Below, piece by piece: positions 1 through 8,478 of a DNA stretch of 64,000 nucleotides. Numbering within the stretch: the stretch's first letter is position 1; the number at the start of each line of letters is the position of its first letter. The position numbers were made by a program, and so were the translations under genes. Origin of the DNA: Acidobacteriota bacterium (GTDB lineage Bacteria; Acidobacteriota; Blastocatellia; Pyrinomonadales; Pyrinomonadaceae). Location: contig JAIVJV010000001.1 in the NCBI GenBank assembly GCA_020199835.1, positions 62,001 to 126,000 on the forward strand. The letters run 5' to 3'. The notes under the pieces were generated by a model. It searched no databases. It was given only the letters and a program-made list of their open reading frames with translations, and was not told the DNA's origin.

Positions 1-1065
1 GGTACAACACCCGAGTTGCCCGATTTGACTGAATGCAGGGAGAAGAACGGCCGAGCATTAAGGAACTTTGCTCAAAAATATGGTTCGGCCGTATCAGCAT
101 GGGTGAGATCTACACAGGATGCTGTTACAGATTTGGTTAGGCGCCTTTGGTTCGATCCTGAAAAGCCAAAGCTCGAACTGATTCAAATTGGGCAAGGGAA
201 TGGTTGGCTCGAATTTCGTTTGCTCGATGATGACCAAATAGCTGCTTGGCTTCACCAATCAGGACATTGGCCGGCGGGAAAACCTGTTACCACAGATCTG
301 CCGGCTTGGGGCATTTCGGAAGATACTGTTACGCAAGCTCAAACAGACACAAAACGCGATAGAGAAGCGCGACGGCAGGAACGAAACGAAATTGTTTTTG
401 CGGGACAGAAGGCTTCAGCGCTCGTGCAAGACTATCAAACGCTTTTGGAGATCGTGAGAGATCAGCTTACGAATGCAGCGAATTTTCTCGACATCGATGC
501 AAGTATTCGATCGTTAGCCGACTTACCAGTCCTATTACGAGGCAGCAGCAGTTCTGGCAGCGGCTATGGTTTCGGATCAGGTTCGCAAAAATCAACCGAA
601 TCGATGATGTCCGATGAACAGAAAAGCGCGATCGGTTTTATTGGAGAGCAATGGGCATTTGGGTGGATCAAGGCTTTTCACAAGCAACGGCACAACTTGG
701 AAATTGATGAAAATTGTTGGGTGTCTTCCAATCGGAATGTCATTTGCGGAGGTTCAGCCGGCCGTGACGATCACGGCTATGACTTTGAAGTGCGATTGAC
801 TTCCACTACGTACTATTACGAAGTGAAGGCGAGCACCGGCAATCCGCAATTCTTCGAAATGGGGCCCACCGAGATCGCAACAGCCCAGCGGTACAAAGCA
901 GACCGGGACAATAAATATCGAATTCTTTATATAGCTTATGCTAACGACCCAAAACGGGTCGCTGCGACACTTCTCCCAAATCCGTTTTCGAAAGAAGGAA
1001 ACAAAAAGATTAGAGTCATCGGAAAAGGAAGCGTCAAATATGAGTTTTCACCGACCGTCAAGTAG
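1..1065 (+). CDS. DUF3883-domain protein, 3' part (5' end outside window)
   Basis: The reading frame is open from base 1, so this is the C-terminal ~355 residues of a longer protein; the TTG at 16 is probably not the real start. The last ~150 residues match the DUF3883 (NO VEIN C-terminal) pattern: an IGEQWAFGW helix, GRDDHGYDFEV, then YYYEVKAS. That is the D...ExK arrangement of PD-(D/E)xK-like folds. A Ser/Gly-rich linker (GSSSSGSGYGFGSGS) separates it from a charged N-terminal part. DUF3883 is usually the tail of large ATPase, sacsin-like or helicase proteins common in defence islands. Which of these stood upstream cannot be seen. Nuclease activity is inferred from the fold and not shown. 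The neighbouring broken ABC gene and IS element fit an accessory region. Confidence 0.7.
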   Translation, partial: GTTPELPDLTECREKNGRALRNFAQKYGSAVSAWVRSTQDAVTDLVRRLWFDPEKPKLELIQIGQGNGWLEFRLLDDDQIAAWLHQSGHWPAGKPVTTDLPAWGISEDTVTQAQTDTKRDREARRQERNEIVFAGQKASALVQDYQTLLEIVRDQLTNAANFLDIDASIRSLADLPVLLRGSSSSGSGYGFGSGSQKSTESMMSDEQKSAIGFIGEQWAFGWIKAFHKQRHNLEIDENCWVSSNRNVICGGSAGRDDHGYDFEVRLTSTTYYYEVKASTGNPQFFEMGPTEIATAQRYKADRDNKYRILYIAYANDPKRVAATLLPNPFSKEGNKKIRVIGKGSVKYEFSPTVK

Positions 1066-1325
1066 CATTATTCTTCAAGCGGATAAAAGGCTGACCTTCA
1101 GGTCTCTGCTCGTTGGATTCGCGCGAAACTTAGATCAAGTAGCTTACATCCTTCGTGCTATTTCTGGACTTACAGGGATACCGAATAAACTCGATTTCAC
1201 CAACTCCGCCGGGGCTTAATCGAATTGAGACTGTTACTGTAGAGTATTATTGAAGGAAGTTGGCAACGAGTGTATAAGTTATACTTATGTATTAAAATCA
1301 CGAGAGTATCGACCTAGACTCCGCA

Positions 1326-1490
1326 TTGAAGCCTTCAACCCTTCAGTTGTCCGCAGTTCAATTCAGTTACGGAACTCACACCGTATTACGGATCTCAATC
1401 TTACGGTTGAACCAGGCGAAATATTAATGCTGATGGGTCGAAATGGGTCTGGAAAGTCAACGATCTTAAAGCTCATTGCAGGTTTGATTC
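1326..1490 (+). pseudogene. ABC transporter ATP-binding protein, frameshifted 5' remnant
   Basis: From a TTG at 1326 the frame reads as a typical ABC ATPase N-terminus (LQLSAVQFSYGTHTVLR). The continuation DLNLTVEPGE and the Walker A GRNGSGKST lie one frame over, from base 1391, which implies a 1-nt deletion there. The gene stops after IAGLIL because the TAA comes from the left end of the IS3 element at 1491. No signature motif or Walker B follows on the far side of the IS. Only about the first 55 residues survive, so it cannot be functional. An 81-aa frame from 1250 contains the Walker A but has a non-homologous N-terminus. Confidence 0.75.
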
Positions 1491-1562
1491 TGTAAGTACC
1501 CCTCAAAAACGATCCGTTGAAAAATAGAGGTTTCCGGGCGAGTATGACGCCAGGAGGCCTTG

Positions 1563-1829
1563 ATGCGGAAGAGCAAATTCAGCGAGAACCAAATCATTAC
1601 GATCTTGAAAGCGGTGGAAGCAGGACGGACCGTCAGAGACGTTTGTCGGGAGCACGAGATCAGCGAAGCCACCTATTATCAGTGGAAGTCGAAGTACGGT
1701 GGTATGGAAGCCGCGGATATTCGCCGCTTGCGTGAGCTGGAAGAAGAAAACCGGCGTTTAAAGGCCATGTATGCCGAGCTGTCTTTAGAACATCGGATCT
1801 TGAAAGAGGTGCTCACAAAAAAGCTCTAA
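1563..1829 (+). CDS. IS3-family transposase OrfA (helix-turn-helix)
   Basis: This 88-residue protein is the DNA-binding half of the IS3 transposase. It has an N-terminal HTH ([19 protein letters not shown], then [19 protein letters not shown]) and a C-terminal leucine-zipper-like helix ([21 protein letters not shown]) that mediates multimerisation in this family. The ATG at 1563 is preceded by a good AGGAGG at 1552-1557, so it is preferred over the TTG three bases upstream. The gene ends in the slippery A-AAA-AAG at 1817-1823, just before the stop, which allows production of the OrfAB fusion. It looks intact. Confidence 0.9.
   Translation: MRKSKFSENQIITILKAVEAGRTVRDVCREHEISEATYYQWKSKYGGMEAADIRRLRELEEENRRLKAMYAELSLEHRILKEVLTKKL
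1817..1823 (+). promoter_or_regulatory. Programmed -1 frameshift site (A AAA AAG)
   Basis: A heptamer of the A_AAA_AAG type lies in phase with orfA, two codons before its stop. A -1 slip here continues in the orfB frame as [11 protein letters not shown] and joins orfB without an intervening stop. This is the known way IS3-family elements make the active OrfAB transposase. No stimulatory stem-loop was analysed. Confidence 0.8.
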
Positions 1830-1849
1830 AGCCGGCGGTCAAAAGGAAG

Positions 1850-2671
1850 TTGATTGTCGGCATCCGTGAACAATTCAAAGTCAGCGAGCGCCTGGCCTGC
1901 CGCGTAATGGCACTGGGCCGTTCGATTTATCGCTACCAGCCGCAGCCGAATCGTGATGGCGAAGTGATCGAGTTGCTGCTGGAGTTGGCCCATGGCCGAC
2001 CCGAGCAGGGTTTCCCGAAGTTATTCAAGCGGTTGCGGCGACTGGGGTATGGCTGGAATCACAAACGCGTCTATCGCGTGTATTGCAGCCTGAAATTGAA
2101 CAAACGACGCAAGGGCAAGCGGCGGCTGCCAAATAGAAATCCGGCGCCGCTGTCAGCAAGTCAGACGATGAATGAATGTTGGTCAGCAGACTTTATGAGC
2201 GATGCGTTGTGGTGTGGTCCGCGTTTTCGCACCTTCAACGTCGTGGATGACTTCAATCGCGAGGTGTTGGCGATCGAAGTGGACTTCAACTTACCCGCAG
2301 GCCGCGTGGTGCGGACGCTTGAGCGGATAGCCGCTGTACGCGGCTACCCACTCAAGCTGAGACTAGATAATGGACCAGAGATGATCTCCGTGACATTGGC
2401 AGACTGGGCCGAGCAACATGGCGTAACGCTCGAGTTCATCAAACCAGGAAGGCCCATGCAGAATGGTTTTATCGAGCGGTTCAATCGCAGCTATCGTGAA
2501 GCGGTGCTCGACATGTTTGTGTTTCACAGTTTGCAGGAAGTACGTGAACAAACCGAGCAGTGGTTGAAAGAGTACAACGAAGAACGACCACATGACGCTC
2601 TGGGTGACCTGTCGCCCAGGGAATATCTCTTAACCCACAAACCCGAAATCTCTATAAATTCGTGGACATGA
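1850..2671 (+). CDS. IS3-family transposase OrfB (rve integrase core)
   Basis: This is the catalytic half of the transposase, with an HTH_21-like N-terminus ([20 protein letters not shown]) followed by an RNase H-fold integrase core. The DDE triad is visible as D in WSADFMSD, D in LRLDNGPE and E in [13 protein letters not shown]. The C-terminal [18 protein letters not shown] is the usual IS3 ending. The frame is -1 relative to orfA and has no strong ribosome binding site at its nominal TTG, so it is probably translated mainly as OrfAB through the slippery site at 1817. All catalytic residues are present, so the element may be active. Confidence 0.9.
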   Translation: MIVGIREQFKVSERLACRVMALGRSIYRYQPQPNRDGEVIELLLELAHGRPEQGFPKLFKRLRRLGYGWNHKRVYRVYCSLKLNKRRKGKRRLPNRNPAPLSASQTMNECWSADFMSDALWCGPRFRTFNVVDDFNREVLAIEVDFNLPAGRVVRTLERIAAVRGYPLKLRLDNGPEMISVTLADWAEQHGVTLEFIKPGRPMQNGFIERFNRSYREAVLDMFVFHSLQEVREQTEQWLKEYNEERPHDALGDLSPREYLLTHKPEISINSWT

Positions 2672-2789
2672 TCGCGGGAGACTTACACAGCTCCAGAATT
2701 GATCCAGGGCTCTTCCTTTCCAACGAATAAAGCGCCTACAACTGCCAGACGTTCGCAACGATTCTCGCCAAGCCTGCTAAAAATTTTTA

Positions 2790-2818
2790 TTGACTTTCAG
2801 CTACAACAGGTTCATAAA
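2790..2818 (+). promoter_or_regulatory. Putative sigma-70-type promoter of the Cys-rich peptide gene
   Basis: TTGACT (2790-2795) and CATAAA (2813-2818) are separated by 17 bp, with an A/T-rich stretch (AAAAATTTTTAT) just upstream that resembles an UP element. The start codon of the peptide gene lies 32 bp downstream, with GAGGAG in between. This is pattern matching only. Confidence 0.4.
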
Positions 2819-2850
2819 CTCCCAAACTCAGCTCACCGAGGAGAAATCTC

Positions 2851-3111
2851 TTGAGCCTACCAAAAAGAATAACGCTGACGAGGTTAGTGGCGACTGCTTT
2901 GTGTGTGTTGGCTTTAAGCGTTTACATCACCTTTGCGCCCACTAGTATTAACGCCGCTAGCTGTACATGCGGCGGAGGTCTGAGTGGAAAATGTGATGGC
3001 GGCCAGCGGTGCGTCTGCATGAGTCAGAATGGGGTATGCACTCGTTGTGAATGGAGCGACGACCGCACCTGCCCGTGTCAAGGCGGCGTGGATATTTGTA
3101 TAGAGGACTAG
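2851..3111 (+). CDS. Small secreted cysteine-rich protein
   Basis: This 86-residue protein starts at TTG, with GAGGAG about 7 bases upstream. It has a clear Sec signal peptide: basic LPKRITLTR, a hydrophobic LVATALCVLALSVYITFA, and likely cleavage after NAA. The mature part is about 50 residues with ten cysteines, several in CxC pairs (SCTC, CVC, CPC), which suggests a disulfide-stabilised or metal-binding extracytoplasmic peptide. I recognise no named family. The next gene encodes a membrane-anchored thioredoxin-fold protein. The same pairing, with different sequences, recurs at 19.1-19.9 kb, suggesting that the oxidoreductase acts on the Cys-rich partner (inference). Confidence 0.65.
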   Translation: MSLPKRITLTRLVATALCVLALSVYITFAPTSINAASCTCGGGLSGKCDGGQRCVCMSQNGVCTRCEWSDDRTCPCQGGVDICIED

Positions 3112-3362
3112 CCTCAAAACTGAAGGCACGGTCCGCCACCACTCGCAAGATTAGTCGCCCGTAAATGTAACGAGTGACTACACCCACGATTGCCGTTTGC
3201 TGTCAGGGGCACTCGCAAGCATACGTGGGCGACACCCAATCGTGAACCCACCGTGCTCAACGAACACGCGATCTGGCATCAATAGGCCGGACAGAGTTGC
3301 TGTTCAGGGGGCGCGCGGTAGGTTATGTAACTGATAGAACTCTCTTACCGGATGCGAAGAAG

Positions 3363-3959
3363 ATGACCAGTGTTGACCCAAGCATGCAAAACTCTCCCGT
3401 CCGGCGGAGCCGGCCGGATGCTTTTCTGTTGCTGCTCTTAGTGGCGTCTTTGTCTCTGAACGTCTATTTAGGGTGGAAGGTTAAGCAGGGCGGTGTTGAG
3501 TCGGATACCGTGAAAGCCGTAGCTGGAATGAAGGTCGATCCGGTTAATGCGGTAGATCTCGAGGGAAAGCCTCTTACTATTGCCTACAAGGGTATTAACA
3601 AACCCACAGTGTTTTATGTGATAACGCCCAGTTGCATATGGTGTCGTCGCAATCAGGCGAACGTTAACAGGCTGGCGGACGCGAAAGCGAACGACTTCCG
3701 GTTTGTCGGACTCTCGCTGGATGAATCGGGATTAAAGGAATACGTTGAGCGGCATCAACTCAAATTCCCAGTATATGCTCGACTGCCAGCCGAGACAGTT
3801 GAATCGCTCGGCCTCGGAAGTACGCCACAGACGATCGTCGTTTCGCCAGAAGGTGAGATCGTAAAAGTATGGTCGGGCGCCTATATTGAGGATTTGCGTT
3901 CCGAAGTGGAAGCTTATTTTGGGATCCAACTGCCGGGTGTGATGTCGGCAGGTAAGTGA
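3363..3959 (+). CDS. Membrane-anchored thioredoxin-fold (TlpA/redoxin-like) protein
   Basis: From the ATG at 3363 the protein is 198 residues. It has a short basic cytoplasmic tail, one transmembrane helix (~20-37, AFLLLLLVASLSLNVYLGW) and a periplasmic thioredoxin fold. The active-site CxxC is SCIWC (Cys91/Cys94), followed by the cis-Pro loop STPQT, so it should be a thiol-disulfide oxidoreductase. The frame extends to a TTG at 3297, but that extra N-terminus has no signal-like character. It follows the Cys-rich peptide gene and overlaps the next gene by 4 bp (GTGA). It resembles the 197-residue protein at 19056 in size, topology and motif order. The true redox partner is unknown. Confidence 0.75.
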   Translation: MTSVDPSMQNSPVRRSRPDAFLLLLLVASLSLNVYLGWKVKQGGVESDTVKAVAGMKVDPVNAVDLEGKPLTIAYKGINKPTVFYVITPSCIWCRRNQANVNRLADAKANDFRFVGLSLDESGLKEYVERHQLKFPVYARLPAETVESLGLGSTPQTIVVSPEGEIVKVWSGAYIEDLRSEVEAYFGIQLPGVMSAGK

Positions 3960-5857
3960 GTATGCGTTGTCCTGGCGGTTCTCGAATTATCAACAACTAC
4001 GCCGATCGAAAGATCGCGATCAGCCTTCATTGGGTAATCCTCGCCGTTTGCATCCAAGGTGTGATCGCGGGTGGAGTTTCCGCGCAATCGAAACCCGCAG
4101 GATCCGGAAAGTCCCCCCTCTGTAACCGAGACAATGCGGTCGAGATGATTAAGCAGCAGATCGACCTCACTAAGACGTTCCAAAAACCCGTCCCACGCAT
4201 TGCCGTGCTTATTCGAGCCGCGGATATGTTATGGCCTTACGAGCAGGAGAGGGCGCGCGCAGCCTTTACCGACGCCTTTGAATTAGCCACAGAGAACGAA
4301 AAAGAGAACGAGCAGAAAGGCCCTCGATCGTTAATGCTGAGATTGCAAATTCCTGATCAGCGTTATGTAGTGATTCGTGCGGTGACTAAACGCGATTCCG
4401 CATGGGCAAAAGAGTTAACGCAGAAAATGCTGAAACTGGATACCGAAGCTCGAGAGGGAACCCCAACTAGAAACTCATTTAGCGACTTATTGACCGCGGA
4501 AAGGCTGCTCGATTCCGCAAATCAACTGATCGCTACCGATATTAAAGCAGCCTTTGATCTTGCCACGACTAGTCTTAATTATCCCGCTACTGGCGCTTTA
4601 ACTCGTTTTTTATACGGGCTCGCTGAAGTTAATCAGCGGGCAGCCGATCAATTCTACGCTCAGGCACTCGGCGCTTACCGCGACAAACCCCTACGGGAGT
4701 TTCTCTACTTACAGGCATATCCGTTTGCCTGGCGAGAAACGGTCAACACACCCACGTTCAACGCTTACGAAGTTCCGCCGAATTTCGTTATCGCCCAATC
4801 CCTCCAACGGCAGTTCGTCCAACTGCTGCTGGTACGAGCGCAGCAAGAACTGGAAAGGCCACTCGATCAACGTGATAGGTATCGAGATCCGCGCGGAAAT
4901 ATGTTACCTGGGGTAGCACATCTGTTGCAGGGGTTGATACTACTTGAACCTCAGATTAGAGCGTCTCTGCCTGATTTATTGGCGGGGCTTACGGAGGCAC
5001 GAGAGAAAATTTTGGTGTCCCTTTCGGCCGACACTCAGAAGCTGCTTACACAACCCGGCCGTGAGGTTTCCAACATGCCGGAGACGACTTTTGATGAACA
5101 GATCGAGGCAGCACAGAAAGTATCGGGTGTAAACCGGCGGGACGAACTTATTGCTGAAGCAGTTTTGAGTGCATCCTCCGATAAGCAGAGTCTCGCGGGA
5201 GTGATTCAGGCGATTGACAAGATTAGCGATTCAAATCTACGCACCCGTTTACTAGAGTGGCTCTACTTTCGCCGCGCCACTGCCGCCGTGAAAGATAAAC
5301 AATTTGAGGAGGCGGAGAAACTTGCATCTCAGGTTGAAGGCGTGGAGCAACGCGCTTATCTTCACATCGAGATCGCCAAGGGACTATTTAGCAGAAATGA
5401 GATGCAAACTCATGCGCGCGAAATACTTGATGAGGCGGTCACTGAAGCAAAAAAGGCCGGAGCTACAATTTTTGCCGCACGCACACTATTAACGGCCTCT
5501 AACCTTTACACCAAAATCGATCCTGGCGCGGCAATCTCATTGCTGACAGACGCTGTCAATTCTATTAACCGCATCGAGACACCGGATTTTTTCAGTGATA
5601 ATCAAACTCAGGTAAAATCGGTTGAAAGAAAAGGCAGCTCAGGCCACTATCCTCTACAGTTCTACATGCCGGGCTTAGATCCGGAAAGTGCGTTCCGTGA
5701 AATGGCAAAGTTTGATTTCGACATTTCCCTCTCTCAAAGTAGCGCTCTTACTGACAAACTTCAGCGCGCTATGTCGATCCTTGCGTTGGCAGATTCGTGT
5801 TTGCAGCACGCGCAACAACAGCCTAAAGCAAAGCCGAAGAAGAGTGGCCGATCGTAA
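3956..5857 (+). CDS. Large secreted alpha-helical repeat protein of unknown function
   Basis: This protein of about 630 residues starts at GTG 3956, overlapping the stop of the thioredoxin-fold gene; an ATG follows at 3962. An N-terminal hydrophobic segment (ISLHWVILAVCIQGVIAGGVSAQ) reads as a signal peptide. The rest is almost entirely charged helix, with paired-helix stretches such as LIRAADMLWPYEQERARAAF and ARTLLTASNLYTK that look TPR-like, though no repeat is clean enough to name. The C-terminus is basic (KAKPKKSGRS). Translational coupling to the upstream gene suggests one operon with the Cys-rich peptide. I do not recognise a described family. Confidence 0.65.
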   Translation: MSMRCPGGSRIINNYADRKIAISLHWVILAVCIQGVIAGGVSAQSKPAGSGKSPLCNRDNAVEMIKQQIDLTKTFQKPVPRIAVLIRAADMLWPYEQERARAAFTDAFELATENEKENEQKGPRSLMLRLQIPDQRYVVIRAVTKRDSAWAKELTQKMLKLDTEAREGTPTRNSFSDLLTAERLLDSANQLIATDIKAAFDLATTSLNYPATGALTRFLYGLAEVNQRAADQFYAQALGAYRDKPLREFLYLQAYPFAWRETVNTPTFNAYEVPPNFVIAQSLQRQFVQLLLVRAQQELERPLDQRDRYRDPRGNMLPGVAHLLQGLILLEPQIRASLPDLLAGLTEAREKILVSLSADTQKLLTQPGREVSNMPETTFDEQIEAAQKVSGVNRRDELIAEAVLSASSDKQSLAGVIQAIDKISDSNLRTRLLEWLYFRRATAAVKDKQFEEAEKLASQVEGVEQRAYLHIEIAKGLFSRNEMQTHAREILDEAVTEAKKAGATIFAARTLLTASNLYTKIDPGAAISLLTDAVNSINRIETPDFFSDNQTQVKSVERKGSSGHYPLQFYMPGLDPESAFREMAKFDFDISLSQSSALTDKLQRAMSILALADSCLQHAQQQPKAKPKKSGRS

Positions 5858-6049
5858 GCCCGAGTAAGGCGGTTGTGATTGGCGTCCATTACGACACCAG
5901 CACCTGGGCTGATCCCTTTACCCACGCCAACGAAGTCCGTAACCCATCTTCACCCGCTCGCAACGCCAGGACCACTAAGATACAAACTCAAGAGCTTTAT
6001 GGATCACGCGAACGGCGGCATGCGGCGGTCGCGCAAATTACGGTGTGAG

Positions 6050-6224
6050 AGAAAACGTGAAAACTACAGCCAGCGAAGAAGTCGAAATCGTCGCCAAAGA
6101 CTCTTTAATGAATCGTTTTTCTCAGAGCCATTGAGAGAGCCGGGAACATTCTCCCGCACCCAGCTACATTGTTCGTCATTCTCGCCGTGCTCCTCATCAT
6201 CCTTTCCGTTATGCTAACTGCATG
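6050..6224 (+). pseudogene. Decayed duplicate of the abgT 5' end
   Basis: Bases from about 6050 closely match the first ~170 bases of the intact abgT at 6898, for example GTGAAAACTACAGC, GCCAAAGACTCTTT and CACCCAGCTACATTGTTCGT. It has an extra T near 6116-6120, which shifts the frame, and a 3-bp insertion near 6210. The similarity ends exactly where the nucleotidyltransferase ATG begins (6222). It is a partial gene copy and cannot be expressed as a transporter. The preceding ~190 bases (5858-6049) hold no convincing gene. Confidence 0.75.
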
Positions 6225-6698
6225 GACCGAGACGAAGTCATGCGCGTGCTCCGAGCATTTGAGTCAGCCGGACTCGACTACGTGCTCATCGGCGCAGCCG
6301 CGATGGGCTTTCACGGCCTTGTTCGAGCGACGGAAGATCTTGATCTATTCATTCGTGCGACGCCGGAGAATATCGAGAAGTTGCGCGCGGCATTACGCCT
6401 GGCGTACGAAGGTGATCCGAACATCGACGACATCTCGTCAACGGATCTGCTCGGCGAGTATCCAGCCGTGCGTTACGTTCCGCCCACCGGCGATTTATAC
6501 TTCGACGTTATGACCCGTCTAGGCGAGGTTGCGAGTTTTGAAACAGTTGACGCCGAACTTAAAGAGGTTGACGGTACACAAGTGCGTGTCGCAACACCGG
6601 CTGCGCTTTACCGGTTGAAGAAGGGCACTGTCCGCGCGTTGGACCGGACCGACGCAGCAGCGTTACAACAACGCTTTGGTTTGAAAGATGAAGACTGA
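6222..6698 (+). CDS. Nucleotidyltransferase-fold protein (AbiEii/DUF6036-like), putative TA component
   Basis: This 158-residue protein has the minimal nucleotidyltransferase signature: YVLIGAAAMGFHG, then RATEDLDLFI, where the DLD pair supplies metal-binding acidic residues, and a later acidic strand in LYFDVMTR. Small proteins of this kind usually sit beside a second small gene and include AbiEii-type toxins that modify tRNA or proteins. The downstream gene overlaps by 11 bp, fitting a two-gene toxin-antitoxin or modification unit. It lies between a broken and an intact abgT 5' end, which suggests insertion as a cassette. Toxin activity is inferred only. Confidence 0.7.
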   Translation: MDRDEVMRVLRAFESAGLDYVLIGAAAMGFHGLVRATEDLDLFIRATPENIEKLRAALRLAYEGDPNIDDISSTDLLGEYPAVRYVPPTGDLYFDVMTRLGEVASFETVDAELKEVDGTQVRVATPAALYRLKKGTVRALDRTDAAALQQRFGLKDED

Positions 6699-6894
6699 AA
6701 AGCGAGTACAGAAGTTTCGCTCGATCGAAGAAATGAACAAAGCGCCGGTTCCGGAGCGGCCAGGCTCACACTTTGAGCGGTTCCTGCGACACTGTGCTCG
6801 TTGGTGGGCCATCGCACCCAAGCAGTATCCACGCGGCGTGTTCAAGTTTCGTAGTATTGAAGAGGCCCAAAAGGCTCGTGAGAAATACAGATGA
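6688..6894 (+). CDS. Small partner protein with duplicated FRSIEE motif
   Basis: This 68-residue, highly charged protein contains the motif KFRSIEE twice: near the N-terminus (VQKFRSIEEMNKA) and at the C-terminus (VFKFRSIEEAQKAREKYR). They flank a Trp/Pro-containing middle. It overlaps the nucleotidyltransferase gene by 11 bp, so the two are translationally coupled, and a role as cognate antitoxin or partner is likely from the arrangement. No DNA-binding domain is visible. The last seven residues (KAREKYR) recur as a remnant at 9397-9429. The abgT start lies 4 bases after its stop. Confidence 0.65.
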   Translation: MKTEKRVQKFRSIEEMNKAPVPERPGSHFERFLRHCARWWAIAPKQYPRGVFKFRSIEEAQKAREKYR

Positions 6895-6897
6895 ACA

Positions 6898-8472
6898 ATG
6901 GCGATCGTGAAAACTACAGCTAGCAAAGACGTCGAACTCGACGCCAAAGACTCTTTCCTGAACCGTTTTCTCGGGGCCATCGAGAGAGCCGGCAACATCC
7001 TCCCGCACCCAGCTACATTGTTCGTGATTCTCGCCGTGCTCGTCATCATCCTTTCGGCCGTCACCGCGTGGATGGGCGTATCGGTTGTGCATCCAGGTAC
7101 AAAAGAGGTCGTCCGCGCAGAGAGTCTACTGACGCTGGCCGGCCTGCACCGCATTCTGACTTCGCTGGTGACGAACTTCACGGGGTTCGCGCCGTTGGGC
7201 ACAGTCCTGGTGGCGATGCTCGGCATTGCCGTGGCCGAAGGGAGCGGGCTTATCTCGGCGACGCTGCGCGCCGTGGTGTTATCGGCCCCGCGTCGCCTGC
7301 TCACGATGGTAGTCGTCTTCGCCGGCGTGTTGTCGCATATGGCGAGCGACGTGGGCTACGTGCTGGTGATCCCCCTGGGGGCGATGATCTTCCTCGCCGT
7401 CGGGCGACACCCTCTAGCGGGACTGGCGGCGGCGTTCGCGGGGGTGTCCGGCGGCTTCTGCGCGAACTTCCTTCTTGGACCAACCGACCCTCTGCTCGCG
7501 GGCATAACACAAGAGGCGGCGCGCATTCTCGACAAGCCTTACGTCGTCACAGCGGCCGCCAATTATTACTTCGCGGCCACCTCGGCCTTCCTCATTGTGC
7601 TGGCTGGAACGTTCATCACGGAACGGGTCGTCGTGCCGCGGCTCGGCGAGTACCGTGGCGATGAGAAGCCGGAGGAACTGAAGGAGCTGAGCGCGGCGGA
7701 GAAGCGCGGGCTGCGGTGCGCGCTCGCCATGGCGCTTGTGCTGATCGCGGTCATCTTGTTGGGACTTGTGCCCGCGAACGGATTCTTGCGCGACCTGAAG
7801 ACGGGAGGCGTTCTGGATTCGCCTTTCCTTAGAGGCATCGTTGCGATCATCTTCTTCGGCGGCACGTTCGTGGGGCTGGCCTACGGTATCGGCGCAGGCA
7901 CAATTCGCAGCGACTCTGACGTAATGAAGGCAATGGAGAAGGCGATGGCGACAATGGCGCTATACCTGGTGCTCGCCTTCTTCGCCTCGCAGTTCGTGGC
8001 CTTCTTCAACTGGACACACCTCGGCGTAATTACGGCCGTCAAGGGAGCTGAGATCTTACGTTCGTCAGGTATCGGCGGTGTTCCGCTCATCGTCTCTTTC
8101 ATCATAATCACGGTGCTGCTAGACCTTGTGTTGGGAAGCGCCTCCGCGAAGTGGGCGGTGATGGCCCCGGTCTTCGTCCCGATGTTTATGCTCCTCGGCT
8201 ACTCGCCGGAGTTGACGCAGGCGGGTTACCGCATCGGCGACTCTGTCGCGAACATCATCACGCCCCTGATGTCGTACTTCCCCCTCGTTGTTGCTTTCGC
8301 GCAGCGATACGATAAGCGTGCTGGGATCGGGACCATCATGGCGACAATGTTGCCTTACTCAGTGACTTTTTTCGTTCTCTGGACGCTGCTCTTAATCGTC
8401 TGGTATCTGTTGGGACTGCCATTAGGCCCGGGCGCGGGCATCTATTACACGCCGGCAACTCCATCCCCTTGA
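6898..8472 (+). CDS. abgT: AbgT-family transporter
   Basis: This 524-residue inner-membrane protein has about 9-11 hydrophobic segments and spans the length of the AbgT family. Recognisable family regions are the N-terminal [16 protein letters not shown], the re-entrant-like [37 protein letters not shown], and the C-terminal [18 protein letters not shown] with [14 protein letters not shown]. coli AbgT imports p-aminobenzoyl-glutamate, whereas relatives such as MtrF and YdaH export sulfonamides. The substrate here cannot be decided, and no abgA/abgB hydrolase is adjacent. The ATG at 6898 follows the small partner gene by 4 bases. A DUF72 gene starts 6 bases after the stop. Confidence 0.9.
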   Translation: MAIVKTTASKDVELDAKDSFLNRFLGAIERAGNILPHPATLFVILAVLVIILSAVTAWMGVSVVHPGTKEVVRAESLLTLAGLHRILTSLVTNFTGFAPLGTVLVAMLGIAVAEGSGLISATLRAVVLSAPRRLLTMVVVFAGVLSHMASDVGYVLVIPLGAMIFLAVGRHPLAGLAAAFAGVSGGFCANFLLGPTDPLLAGITQEAARILDKPYVVTAAANYYFAATSAFLIVLAGTFITERVVVPRLGEYRGDEKPEELKELSAAEKRGLRCALAMALVLIAVILLGLVPANGFLRDLKTGGVLDSPFLRGIVAIIFFGGTFVGLAYGIGAGTIRSDSDVMKAMEKAMATMALYLVLAFFASQFVAFFNWTHLGVITAVKGAEILRSSGIGGVPLIVSFIIITVLLDLVLGSASAKWAVMAPVFVPMFMLLGYSPELTQAGYRIGDSVANIITPLMSYFPLVVAFAQRYDKRAGIGTIMATMLPYSVTFFVLWTLLLIVWYLLGLPLGPGAGIYYTPATPSP

Positions 8473-8478
8473 TCACTT

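Larger units (their letters stand above)
1491..2687 (+). mobile_element. IS3-family insertion sequence (~1.2 kb)
   Basis: The element holds orfA (HTH) and orfB (DDE integrase core) in the overlapping -1 arrangement typical of IS3. Its ends form an imperfect inverted repeat: the left begins TGTAAGTACCCC and the right, on the complement, TGTAAGTCTCCC (about 11 of the first 14 bases match). The length of 1197 bp is normal for the family. Flanking bases (GATTC left, CAGCT right) show no obvious 3-4 bp target duplication. The copy may therefore have taken part in a deletion or recombination after insertion, or the ends may be off by a base or two. It interrupts the ABC ATPase remnant. Confidence 0.85.

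Noticed and set aside
938..1219. 93-residue frame overlapping the end of the DUF3883 gene
   Set aside because: Its first part is out of frame within a clear coding region and the rest has no RBS or recognisable sequence.
5858..6049. Possible M28 peptidase remnant (VIGVHYDTS)
   Set aside because: A short HYDT-like motif alone, with nothing else of the fold, is not enough to call a gene.
7068..7664. 198-residue Arg-rich frame inside abgT
   Set aside because: It overlaps the well-supported transporter in another frame and has the composition of a GC-rich shadow.
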